From contig CATKXE010000036.1 in NCBI GenBank assembly GCA_949840465.1, forward strand, positions 1 through 32,396: 32,396 nt of DNA. Reading direction: 5' to 3'. Positions 16,388 to 24,199 of this stretch are shown here, one piece after another. Made by a program: the position numbers and the translations under genes. The notes below the pieces were generated by a model. It saw only the letters and a list, made by a program, of their open reading frames with translations. It did no database searches and had not been told where the DNA came from. This DNA comes from an uncultured Lachnospiraceae bacterium. Lineage in GTDB: Bacteria; Bacillota; Clostridia; Lachnospirales; Lachnospiraceae. Position 1 is the first letter of the stretch; every line of letters begins with the position of its first letter.

Positions 16388-18434
16388 CCGGCGCCCCCTG
16401 CGCCCAGCCGTCCAGATCCGGGTTGTAATCCTCGTCAATATACGGTCCGTCCGCATTTGCATAGTCGTCCGCATAAGACTCGTCATAGGAAACATACTCT
16501 TCATCCGTATAAACCGGTTCCTCCTGCTCCTCTTGTGCATTTTGGGCAGGAGCCGCGCCCTCCACCGTAGTAATGTTCAGATAGGGGAATGCCTGGGACA
16601 TAATTTTCTGGGACAGCTCCCTCACATACTGGCTGTCGTCCTGTTTTCCCACATTCGGCTGGTCGATCACCACGTAAACCACCACTTCCGGATTCTCCAA
16701 AGGCGCGCACCCGATATAGGAGAGTACATAATTCTCGTCCTCTCTGGGGAGCTTCTCCGCCGTCCCGGTCTTGCCCCCGATATCATACCCCGGGACCTGA
16801 ATGCCGCTCCCCGTCCCATATTCCATCACTGCGCGCAGGTAAGGCCGGATTTGCACCGTGGTTTCCGCCGAGACCGTCTTGCGCAAAAGCACCGGGTCTC
16901 TCGTCTCCACCACCCGGCCGGCCTCGTCCTGAATCTGTTTTACCACATGGGGCTCATAGTAATAACCGCCGTTGACCAGAGAACTAAAAGCCGCCGCGAC
17001 CTGCGTCATAGTCACATTAAAGCCCTGCCCAAAAGAGCAGGTAGCAAGGTTGACGTCCAACATGGAATCCCTTTGAAATAAAAGAGCCTCCGTCGAAGCT
17101 TCCCCCGGAAGGTCGATTCCCGTATACTCCCCAAATCCGAAAATATGCTGGTAGCGCAGGAAATTGTCCACCCCTATGGTTTCCGCCATATGCATCATAG
17201 CCACATTACAGGAGTATGCAACCGCATCCTGCACAGTCTCTGTGCCATGCCCTTCATGAAGATGGCACTTAATATCATAGTCCCCTACATGGAGAACCCC
17301 GTAGCACTGGTAAGTCTCATTGCCGTGTACGGTTCCGGATTCCAGCCCTGCGGCCACGGTCAGCGGCTTCACCGTAGATCCCGGTTCGAACGTATCACTG
17401 ACGCAGAAATTCCTCCACAGGTTGTTCATGGCCTCCAGCTGCGCTTCCTCCGTCATGCCGTTCCATTCCTCCTGTGAATAAAGGATGGACAGATCCCGCG
17501 GGTTGTTCAGATCAAAAAACGGATACGACGCCTCCGCCAGTATTTCTCCCGTGTTCGGATCCATAATGATCACCGCCGTATTCTTACTGCCTGGCTCGCC
17601 CGGACGGACTTCCCCGGCATGCGCTTCATTAAACTCCAGAATGCACTGCTCCACCATCCGCTGCAACGCTGCGTCTATGGTGGAAACAACGGTATGGCCG
17701 TTTTTTGCCCTCTTGACCGTCCGCTCAATGGATGCGTCCTCATTGAAATACCCGTACTCCCGGCCGTTTGTCCCGTTCAGGATATCGTTATATGCGCTTT
17801 CAATCCCGATGGCTCCTTCGTTTCCTCCCACCACAAATCCGATCACATCGCCTGCCAGTGTATTATATGGATAATTCCGATTATAATCCTCCTCCAGCCA
17901 GATACCGTGTACATGGGAATAGTCCTCTTTGGACGCATCGGCTTCTTCATCTTCTGCGGCGCCTTCGACTTTTTCCTTAAATGTCTGGGCGGTCTCATAA
18001 TCCACACCTTTTGCCAGAATCTCATACCGGCTGTCCGGGCGTTCGTCGATCACCTTGCGGGCCGTTTCTTCCGGAACACCGAAAAAGTCGCCCAGCGCTT
18101 TGACTGTAGGATCCACATATTCCTCGTCTGAACACGCCACATACACATCCAAGATCACATTGTATACACGTTCGCTGACCGCCATCTTGGTGCCGTTACG
18201 ATCCACGATATCCCCTCTCCTGTAGGGGATTGGCCGGCTGTCATACTGCTGCTGTTCCAGCACAATCCTGGAATAGCCGCTTCCTTTGGAGGCGTTAATA
18301 TAGGTAATATTGCCTATTAAAGCAACAAAAGCCAGTATAACCGCCATAAAGACCATTACCAGCTTTTCCTGCATCCTCTTTGGAAATTTTTTTGTGAGAA
18401 AATCGAATCTGTTTCTACGTTTTCTTCCTGCCAT
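16377..18434 (-). CDS. Class B penicillin-binding protein, first of tandem pair
   Basis: 685 residues. Basic cytoplasmic start, membrane helix at about 25-45, dimerisation domain (RRGDIVDRNGTKMAVSERVYNV), and transpeptidase with STVK (Ser353), SCN (408-410) and the canonical KTGTAE (555-560). About 55 C-terminal residues are acidic and Tyr/Asp/Glu-rich (QEEQEEPVYTDEEYVSYDES), an unusual disordered tail outside the membrane. It starts 8 nt after the ftsL-like stop and is probably co-transcribed with it. By position it is the likely FtsI/PBP2B-type transpeptidase working with FtsW, but the downstream paralogue is an equal candidate. Confidence 0.9.
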   Translation of the reverse strand: MAGRKRRNRFDFLTKKFPKRMQEKLVMVFMAVILAFVALIGNITYINASKGSGYSRIVLEQQQYDSRPIPYRRGDIVDRNGTKMAVSERVYNVILDVYVACSDEEYVDPTVKALGDFFGVPEETARKVIDERPDSRYEILAKGVDYETAQTFKEKVEGAAEDEEADASKEDYSHVHGIWLEEDYNRNYPYNTLAGDVIGFVVGGNEGAIGIESAYNDILNGTNGREYGYFNEDASIERTVKRAKNGHTVVSTIDAALQRMVEQCILEFNEAHAGEVRPGEPGSKNTAVIIMDPNTGEILAEASYPFFDLNNPRDLSILYSQEEWNGMTEEAQLEAMNNLWRNFCVSDTFEPGSTVKPLTVAAGLESGTVHGNETYQCYGVLHVGDYDIKCHLHEGHGTETVQDAVAYSCNVAMMHMAETIGVDNFLRYQHIFGFGEYTGIDLPGEASTEALLFQRDSMLDVNLATCSFGQGFNVTMTQVAAAFSSLVNGGYYYEPHVVKQIQDEAGRVVETRDPVLLRKTVSAETTVQIRPYLRAVMEYGTGSGIQVPGYDIGGKTGTAEKLPREDENYVLSYIGCAPLENPEVVVYVVIDQPNVGKQDDSQYVRELSQKIMSQAFPYLNITTVEGAAPAQNAQEEQEEPVYTDEEYVSYDESYADDYANADGPYIDEDYNPDLDGWAQGAPVEY

Positions 18435-18442
18435 CTGTCTCC

Positions 18443-18982
18443 TTATTCTTTCAAGTTCCCTGATTTCGCCAGAACGCCGTTTTCGGGAATATCATTATAC
18501 TGCTTCACACAATCATTGGTAGGATTTTTATATGGCACCACTCTCCCCTGTGCCGCATATACCATGCCTAACTCATTGACTGCCCTGTCCCACACGGTCT
18601 GCAGGTCTATCGAATCCTCGGCTGCCTGGAATGCCGCGTCGTTCTTCTCCGTCAGCCCTGCAAGTTCTTTTTGCAGCGCCGTGATATTCTCTGACCTTCG
18701 GACGGTCTCTGCCTGCAGGCTCAGATACAAAAAGCATATGACCACCGCAATGACTGCGGCAGACGCCAAAAATACCGCATATGCCGTATTGATGCTCAAA
18801 GCCCGTCTTCTGTTCTTCAGAACCTGACTGCTTGTCTTTTGTCTGTGCTCCGACTCCCCAATCGGCGCACGCATGGGGTAAGCCTCCGGCTGCCGCACGG
18901 CGCTCCCATATACATAGGCCTGTCCGCCATGGCGGGCTTTTCTTCCGTAATCTGTATATGAAACCATCTTCCTTGCTGCCAT
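18443..18982 (-). CDS. ftsL: FtsL-like division protein
   Basis: 179 residues. About 60 hydrophilic N-terminal residues, one membrane helix (about 66-88), then a short coiled coil (about 92-120, SENITALQKELAGLTEKNDA) and a conserved-looking end (DLQTVWDRAVNELGMVY). Architecture and position between rsmH and the PBPs identify it as the FtsL subunit of the FtsQLB divisome complex; sequence identity in this family is always low. The upstream GGGG-rich stretch gives a weak ribosome binding site. Confidence 0.75.
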   Translation of the reverse strand: MAARKMVSYTDYGRKARHGGQAYVYGSAVRQPEAYPMRAPIGESEHRQKTSSQVLKNRRRALSINTAYAVFLASAAVIAVVICFLYLSLQAETVRRSENITALQKELAGLTEKNDAAFQAAEDSIDLQTVWDRAVNELGMVYAAQGRVVPYKNPTNDCVKQYNDIPENGVLAKSGNLKE

Positions 18983-19041
18983 CGTCCCACGCCCCTTTCT
19001 TTTTTATCAGGATCTCCCCTTCCCGATAAAACTGGACACAT

Positions 19042-19260
19042 TTATTTTATATACTCCGTTTTCACAGGAAATACTTTGAAAATCACGTTTCCTCCCTGAC
19101 ACATTCTCTGTATTTCCTGAAACACTGCCATGAACTCTTCTCCGGCTTCGTCGGCCATGCAGCCGAATCCCAAAAAACCTCCCTGATTCCTGATATCCTT
19201 ACAGACTGCCCATAGAAAAATCCCTCTGCCCGCTGGTACCGCAGCAGAATCACACGGCAT
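19042..19260 (-). CDS. Possible small ORF between rsmH and ftsL (doubtful)
   Basis: 72 codons beginning 4 nt after the rsmH stop, with no proper ribosome binding site (GAGGG abuts the ATG). An overlapping frame at 19083-19277 also reads open. The 281-nt space between rsmH and ftsL is otherwise unexplained. The second half (GEEFMAVFQEIQRMCQGG) looks protein-like, so it may be a real small protein or a frameshifted remnant. No family recognised. Confidence 0.25.
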   Translation of the reverse strand: MPCDSAAVPAGRGIFLWAVCKDIRNQGGFLGFGCMADEAGEEFMAVFQEIQRMCQGGNVIFKVFPVKTEYIK

Positions 19261-19263
19261 CCC

Positions 19264-20199
19264 TCAACCCCGTTCAAAAACTCTCAGCTTCGCGCTTTTC
19301 GAACGGCTGTTTTGCTCTAGCTCCTCCTTTCCAGGAAGGATCGGCTTTCTGGTGATTACCTTCCCCTTTGATACATTCCCACATACACAGACTGGGAAAT
19401 GACTCGGACAGGTACAGGGATTTTCCTGCTTTCGAAATGTACTCTTTACGATCCTGTCCTCCAGAGAATGGAAAGTAATGATACAGATCCTTCCTCCCGG
19501 ATCCAGCATATCAATCATCTCGTCCAGTGTGCCCGCCAGTACTTCCAGCTCCCGGTTCAGTTCAATCCGAATCGCCTGAAACGTCCGCTTGGACGGATGG
19601 CCGCCGGCCTTCCTGATTTTCATCGGAATGGCATGCCGAATCACCTCATTGAGCTGTTCTGTCGTCTCAATCTGCGCCTTTTTGCGTTCCATCACGATAT
19701 GCTTCGCGATGTTCTTCGCAAACCTGTCTTCCCCATAATCCCGAATGATGCGGTACAGGTCTGCCTCGCTGTAAGAATTGACAATATCTTTGGCCGTCTG
19801 GCTCTGCCTCTGGTCCATACGCATATCCAACGGCGCATTTAACCGGTAAGAAAATCCTCGCTCAGCAACGTCAAGCTGATACGAGGATACACCCAGATCA
19901 AGAACAATCCCATCGACTTTTTCAATTCCGACAGCCCTGAGCCTGAGTCCAATGTCACGGTAATTACTTTGAATCACTGTGACCCTTTTCCCGAAACTGC
20001 TCAGGCGGACACTTGCCGCCTCTATCGCAGCAGCGTCCTGATCTATCCCTATGAATCTCCCCTTATCGCTTAGACGCCTGCACACCTCGAAAGCATGTCC
20101 GCCTCCGCCCAGTGTGGCGTCTACGTAGATGCCGTCCGGCTTCACCGCCAGTGCATCCACTGTCTCTTGCAGTAACACGGAAATGTGTTGAAATGCCAT
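19264..20199 (-). CDS. rsmH: 16S rRNA (cytosine1402-N4)-methyltransferase RsmH
   Basis: 311 residues from the ATG at 20199, which has AGGAGG six nt upstream; an in-frame ATG six codons earlier lacks one. [17 protein letters not shown] is the typical opening. [19 protein letters not shown] is the SAM-binding motif I, with [32 protein letters not shown] and [11 protein letters not shown] following. It methylates N4 of C1402 in the ribosomal P site (formerly mraW). Second gene of the cluster, 45 nt after mraZ. Confidence 0.96.
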   Translation of the reverse strand: MAFQHISVLLQETVDALAVKPDGIYVDATLGGGGHAFEVCRRLSDKGRFIGIDQDAAAIEAASVRLSSFGKRVTVIQSNYRDIGLRLRAVGIEKVDGIVLDLGVSSYQLDVAERGFSYRLNAPLDMRMDQRQSQTAKDIVNSYSEADLYRIIRDYGEDRFAKNIAKHIVMERKKAQIETTEQLNEVIRHAIPMKIRKAGGHPSKRTFQAIRIELNRELEVLAGTLDEMIDMLDPGGRICIITFHSLEDRIVKSTFRKQENPCTCPSHFPVCVCGNVSKGKVITRKPILPGKEELEQNSRSKSAKLRVFERG

Positions 20200-20244
20200 T
20201 ATATCCTCCTGTTTCAATAAGGCTAGGTTACTTTCCCTGTATTG

Positions 20245-20682
20245 TCAGATCCGAATCCCGATTGCCTCCATACGTTCTGCAATCGCATCCAAATCTTCTT
20301 CACTGACCGTACTCTTCTCTTCCCAAAGCTCCCTGTCCCAGATCTCTACACGATCCTGAACTCCCACAAGGACAACGTCCTTTTCAAGATGTGCCGCCTT
20401 TCTCAATGAAGGTGGTACAAGCACTCTCCCCTGCTTGTCAAAGCTTCCTTCCGAAGCGCTTCCGAAGAAATAGCGTTTGAATATTCTGGCATCTTTGTTC
20501 ATCCGTGGTAAGGTTTCCAGTTCAGCGACGAATTTATTCCATTCTTCCTGAGAGTACACAAACAGACATCCTTCCAGTCCATTACAGATCACAAAGCTCT
20601 CTCCTAAATCTTCCCGGAGCTTTGCCGGTATAATCAACCGGCCTTTTTCGTCTATACTGTGATTAAACTCTCCTAGTAACAT
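20245..20682 (-). CDS. mraZ: MraZ transcriptional regulator
   Basis: 145 residues with two tandem SpoVT/AbrB-like half-domains: GEFNHSIDEKGRLIIPAKLRE (start) and GSFDKQGRVLVPPSLRKAA (centre). MraZ forms a ring oligomer that binds TGG direct repeats in its own promoter and controls the dcw operon. Start supported by AAGGAG 6 nt before ATG. First gene of the cluster. Six matching repeats are visible upstream, so autoregulation is well supported. Confidence 0.96.
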   Translation of the reverse strand: MLLGEFNHSIDEKGRLIIPAKLREDLGESFVICNGLEGCLFVYSQEEWNKFVAELETLPRMNKDARIFKRYFFGSASEGSFDKQGRVLVPPSLRKAAHLEKDVVLVGVQDRVEIWDRELWEEKSTVSEEDLDAIAERMEAIGIRI

Positions 20683-20721
20683 CCGGAACTCCTTCCGTCA
20701 ACATGAAGTTCTTCTTTCCCT

Positions 20722-20775
20722 CCATTTTGTTCCACTGACTACCACATTCTTACCACCTGCAACCATTGTACCCCA
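20722..20775 (-). promoter_or_regulatory. MraZ-box array, six TGG repeats
   Basis: On the minus strand TGG triplets start at plus-strand CCA positions 20722, 20732, 20742, 20753, 20763 and 20773: spacings of 10, 10, 11, 10 and 10 bp, one per helical turn. MraZ boxes are TGGG-type direct repeats with 10-bp periodicity. The array covers the -10 region and start site of the promoter at 20765-20793. Confidence 0.8.
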
Positions 20776-20793
20776 CCTCAGCTCCTTTTTCAA
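20765..20793 (-). promoter_or_regulatory. Sigma-A promoter of the mraZ cluster
   Basis: Minus strand TTGAAA (20788-20793), 17-bp spacer, TACAAT (20765-20770); leader about 75 nt. The -10 lies inside the MraZ-box array, which fits repression by steric blocking. Confidence 0.8.
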
Positions 20794-20828
20794 CCCTTTT
20801 TTTCAGTTTTTTAGGCAGTGAAATTCGG

Positions 20829-20890
20829 AAAAAAAAAGGACGGAATCTGTTCGACACTCTCCTGCATCGGACAAAATTCCGTCTTTTTTT
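20829..20890. terminator. Bidirectional hairpin upstream of the mraZ promoter
   Basis: GACGGAAT (20839-20846) and ATTCCGTC (20876-20883) form an 8-bp stem, extendable with mismatches, flanked by an A-run on the left and a T-run on the right. It insulates the cluster from the upstream unit. Confidence 0.6.
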
Positions 20891-21160
20891 CATATTACAC
20901 ATCTTTATAAATTCACTGCTTTTTAGTAATTCAAATTATAATCCCTACATTTTTTCAGTTATATCAAATCCACCATGAGTCATGCTTTTTCTTGTCAAAG
21001 CAACGGATTAATTTACTGCTTTTCAATCAACGCTACGGAAAATTTTTTTGGGGATTTTGTCTCCACATCTGCCCTGAAAATGAAAAAAGCCCCTCCTTTA
21101 TCCCCCACTTTCACACCGGAATCTTTGAAAGCATCGTATGATCTTTATAGAATAAACAAA
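20891..21160. other. AT-rich gap with no supported gene
   Basis: No RNA gene and no start-supported ORF seen. A minus-strand frame reads open for about 39 codons (including GVKVGDKGGAFFIFRADVE) but has no start codon and is preceded by a stop. It may be a gene remnant or chance. Confidence 0.4.
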
Positions 21161-21162
21161 AC

Positions 21163-21193
21163 ACCTGATGTGTTCTCCTGCTCCACATCAGGT
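21163..21193 (-). terminator. Intrinsic terminator of the small membrane-protein gene
   Basis: Perfect 10-bp stem ACCTGATGTG/CACATCAGGT (21163-21172, 21184-21193), followed on the minus strand by GTTTTGTTT. Confidence 0.8.
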
Positions 21194-21210
21194 ATTATCC
21201 GGCGGCAGCT

Positions 21211-21447
21211 TTATTCGCTCAGCCCACGTATATATTCGTTGATAGCATGGTAATCCACAGCCGTGATCTCCCGTTCCTCTTCTGCAATGTAAGTATCATA
21301 TGCCGAATATCCAAGCCAACCGACCAAAGCCAAAGCTGCTACTCCCAATATAGTCTTGCGCACCATACTCATCATGCGCTGCTTCTTCATATTCTTCTTT
21401 CTGTTCGCCTTCTCTTCTTTACGGCGGTCTATCTTTTCCTGACTCAT
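21211..21447 (-). CDS. Small single-pass membrane protein, unknown function
   Basis: 78 residues: a highly basic N-terminus (KIDRRKEEKANRKKNMKKQ), one membrane helix (about 31-50, ILGVAALALVGWLGYSAYDTY) and a short acidic outside tail. AGGAG precedes the ATG at about 8 nt, and promoter and terminator are both visible, so this is a real monocistronic gene. I do not recognise a named family. Its leader is about 165 nt. Confidence 0.75.
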   Translation of the reverse strand: MSQEKIDRRKEEKANRKKNMKKQRMMSMVRKTILGVAALALVGWLGYSAYDTYIAEEEREITAVDYHAINEYIRGLSE

Positions 21448-21617
21448 CTTTCAATCTCCTTTTTCTTCTCTGTTCAAAGCGCAGCCTGCTGATCAACTCA
21501 AATCTTCCCTGCAGATTCTCCATGGAGCACATCAAACTGCATTGTGTCAGTATATTCTGATATTTTCTCCGGACGCGCCTGCTTTGGGAAACCACGCCGA
21601 CAGGACATCCATCGTTT

Positions 21618-21646
21618 AGTATATCATATTTTTCTTTAAACTACAA
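21618..21646 (-). promoter_or_regulatory. Promoter of the small membrane-protein gene
   Basis: Minus strand TTGTAG (21641-21646), 17-bp spacer, TATACT (21618-21623), overlapping the end of the DegV gene. The stretch AATATGATATACTAAA closely resembles the promoter-like stretch upstream of degV (around 22544-22560). Confidence 0.55.
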
Positions 21647-22475
21647 CAATAATTCCGCCGTCATTCGCATACATGCTGCTGATGCCCGCCGTATCCAGGA
21701 TAAAGCTGGACTTTGGCTTCATTTTTTCTGACAGCATTCTCTGGACCTCTAAGGCACGTTCCTTACAATTACAATGGGAAATTGCGAGGATCTTCTCTTC
21801 CGCCTTCTGAGTCTCCGCCGCAATCCGGTCTACCATCTTTACCAGCGCCTTCTTAGTGCCTCTTGCCTGCCCGATCTGGTAAATAGTCCCCTCCGGGGTG
21901 GAGCCCATTATCGGCTTAATATTCAGGGCTCCCGCCACCAAAGATTTAATCCCGGTGAGCCGCCCGTTCTTTCTCAGGGTATCCAGATTCTCCAATACAA
22001 AATACGTATTCTGCCCTGCAATGTAACTCTCCACAGCATCCACAACCTTGTCAAACGGCATCCCTGCCTCCTCGCATTCCTGAATTTTGAGGGCAATCAA
22101 AGTCTCCCCGATGGATGCGGAGCGTGAATTAAAGATATAAATGTCTTTTTTCCCGTATTCTTCTATATATAAGTTCTTGCCGAGCACCGCACTGTTGTAA
22201 GAACCGCTTAGTTCCGCGGACAGAGTCACAACGTAGATCCGCTCGTCTTCGCCGCAGTACCGTTTCATATATTCCTCGGGCGAGGGGCAGGACGACTTCG
22301 GGCAGTCCGGGCATTGAGCAACCCTCCTTAAAAAATCCGCCTGATCAAACGATTCATCATCCACAATTCTGGTTCCGCCGACCTCCATAGTCAAAGGCGC
22401 CGTCTCAAAATTCCGGCTCTCTTTCATCTCTTCACACAGTTCTCCGCAGCTGTCAACAATCACTTTATAACTCAT
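21636..22475 (-). CDS. DegV family fatty-acid-binding protein
   Basis: About 279 residues starting MSYKVIVDSCGEL, the typical DegV opening; an in-frame ATG at 22499 would add MLKGLVQI, and neither start has a strong ribosome binding site. Motifs: TLSAELSGSYNSAVL, FNSRSASIGETL, LENLDTLRKNGRLTGIKSL and the NIKPIM segment, which form the EDD fold that buries one fatty acid. Some DegV/FakB proteins present fatty acids to FakA kinase for phospholipid synthesis; no fakA is in the window, so its exact role is open. Confidence 0.88.
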   Translation of the reverse strand: MSYKVIVDSCGELCEEMKESRNFETAPLTMEVGGTRIVDDESFDQADFLRRVAQCPDCPKSSCPSPEEYMKRYCGEDERIYVVTLSAELSGSYNSAVLGKNLYIEEYGKKDIYIFNSRSASIGETLIALKIQECEEAGMPFDKVVDAVESYIAGQNTYFVLENLDTLRKNGRLTGIKSLVAGALNIKPIMGSTPEGTIYQIGQARGTKKALVKMVDRIAAETQKAEEKILAISHCNCKERALEVQRMLSEKMKPKSSFILDTAGISSMYANDGGIIVVV

Positions 22476-22564
22476 AATCTGTACCAAGCCTTTCAACATA
22501 TTCTATAGCTTTCTATTTCACATAGTTTTTATTACTACGTTTTACTATATCATATTTTTTATTA

Positions 22565-22586
22565 TCTGAAAAGATATTTTTTCAGA
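22565..22586. other. Hairpin between SEDS gene and degV
   Basis: TCTGAAAA (22565-22572) pairs perfectly with TTTTCAGA (22579-22586). On the minus strand it lies after the SEDS gene and before degV but lacks a T-tract, so terminator function is uncertain. Confidence 0.4.
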
Positions 22587-22599
22587 AGTAATCCTCTAA

Positions 22600-22640
22600 G
22601 GCCGGGCGACGCAGTACACAGCCCCGTGAATAGTGACCTG
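22600..22640. repeat. GTTAC/CGGCC palindromic repeat, copy A (degenerate)
   Basis: On the minus strand the element opens GGTCACTATTCACGGGGC and ends GCCCGGCC, matching the edge and core of the copies at 14458, 26343 and 26503. It is GC-rich against an AT-rich flank. Confidence 0.5.
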
Positions 22641-22650
22641 GCAACGCTTT

Positions 22651-24012
22651 TTATGATTCCTTTAATTTTATTTTCCGGGAAATCCCCAGTGCGATCCCCA
22701 TCTCCGTCATAAGAAATAGGATGGCCGTCCCTCCATAGCTGATGAAAGGCAGTGTTATTCCGGTGGTTGGTATCAGATTGGTCACCACCATCACATTAAA
22801 GATCACCTGCAGGGCAATGTGGGCAAATATCCCCGTCGCCACCAGAGCGCCGTACAGATCCGGTGCATTTCTGGCAATAAACATGAGCCTGTACAGCAAA
22901 AACGCAAACAGCAGCAGGATAATAATCGCACCAAACACACCCAATTCCTCACACACAATCGCAAGAATCATATCATTCTGCGCCTCCGGAATGACGCCCA
23001 GCTTCTGGGTGCTGTTCCCCAGCCCTTTTCCGAAGAATCCGCCGGAACCAATAGCATACAGCCCCTGCATTACCTGAAATCCGTTCCCGTCCATATCCCC
23101 CTCGGGGTTCAGCCAGGTAAGGATTCGGCGGAAACGGAAATTCTCACTGTCCGCCAGTTTCGTCGCCAAAAATCTCACAAACGCAAAAATCAACGCACCG
23201 GCTCCGGCTGCCATGGCCAGAAACGGTTTTAGCTTGGGATGCGCGACAAAATACAGGATGCATGTGATCGCCAGCACAATAATCGCCGTACTCAAATTGT
23301 CCGTCAGATATCTTACCCCTCCTGCCGCCACCAGCCCGAAAATAAAAATCCACAGGCCTCCTTCTTTCAGATTGTGGGCTTTGTTCCCCAGCTTGCACAA
23401 TTCATAAGAAATAAACAGGATTACAGCAATCTTCATCACTTCGGAAGGCTGTAAGGTCAGGCTTTCCGTAATCCCGATCCACCGCCTCGCGCCCTTAACC
23501 GTCACCCCCAGCGGAGTCTGTACAAGAGCCATTAAAAAAAGCGCGAAAAGATAAATTTCAAAAGAAAACGCACCGTACAGGTGGTAATCTATCCTGGACA
23601 CAAACAAAAGCACGGCGAAGCTTGCCGCCCCGATTACCGCCTGTTTTGCAAAATAGGATACTCCGTAAGTATAGGAGCTGGTACTGTATAGCATGACCAG
23701 CCCAAAACACATCAGGAAAACAATCACCAGCAGCAGATCATAATCAAAATACTGCGCGTCTGTCACAAAGATGTGGGACAGAATGCCTTTCTTTTTCCTG
23801 TTGTCCTCTTCCTCCCGTTCGTCTTCGTAATTTCCTCCGTCATAGGCGCCATAATACGTGCCGCCGCTATATCCGTATCCTGCCCCCTGCCGGTTCTTCC
23901 TGTTTTCGGGCGCCTTTTTCCCCCACTTTCCCTGGCCTGCGTAAGGACTCCCCTGTCTCCTTCCCGGCCTCTGTTCCCGCTGCCGAAGCGGCTGCACAGT
24001 CCTGCTTTTCAT
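22651..24012 (-). CDS. Second FtsW/SpoVE-type SEDS protein
   Basis: 453 residues from the ATG at 24012 (GGGGAG 5 nt upstream), not the in-frame ATG at 24039. About 75 N-terminal residues are Arg/Gly/Tyr-rich and probably disordered. Ten membrane helices follow with SEDS motifs: GLVMLYSTSSYTYG, LTLQPSEVMKIAVI, YAIGSGGFFGKGLGNSTQKLGVIPEAQND and TTGITLPFISYGGTA. It is clearly paralogous to the cluster ftsW (10728-11876). It could be SpoVE for spore cortex synthesis or a second vegetative FtsW; RodA is less likely because the ends match FtsW. It stands alone, between degV and asnB. Confidence 0.9.
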   Translation of the reverse strand: MKSRTVQPLRQREQRPGRRQGSPYAGQGKWGKKAPENRKNRQGAGYGYSGGTYYGAYDGGNYEDEREEEDNRKKKGILSHIFVTDAQYFDYDLLLVIVFLMCFGLVMLYSTSSYTYGVSYFAKQAVIGAASFAVLLFVSRIDYHLYGAFSFEIYLFALFLMALVQTPLGVTVKGARRWIGITESLTLQPSEVMKIAVILFISYELCKLGNKAHNLKEGGLWIFIFGLVAAGGVRYLTDNLSTAIIVLAITCILYFVAHPKLKPFLAMAAGAGALIFAFVRFLATKLADSENFRFRRILTWLNPEGDMDGNGFQVMQGLYAIGSGGFFGKGLGNSTQKLGVIPEAQNDMILAIVCEELGVFGAIIILLLFAFLLYRLMFIARNAPDLYGALVATGIFAHIALQVIFNVMVVTNLIPTTGITLPFISYGGTAILFLMTEMGIALGISRKIKLKES

Positions 24013-24199
24013 AGAATCTCCCCTTCGGATCTGCCGCAAAACAGCATACGCAACTTACTGGCACATGGTTGTGCTATATGTTATTGTTCAGCAGTCCCTT
24101 ATTTTTCCATCTACATTATAAGTTGGCCGTCCTTGCTGACATCCCCTGCCGAGGATGCAGCATCAATTATTGCGTACAAATTTCCGGCTGGCTTATCTC

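Noticed and set aside
20975..21253. Plus-strand open frame of 92 codons
   Set aside because: It overlaps the terminator and 3' end of the convergent small membrane-protein gene and lacks a ribosome binding site and any recognisable protein features.
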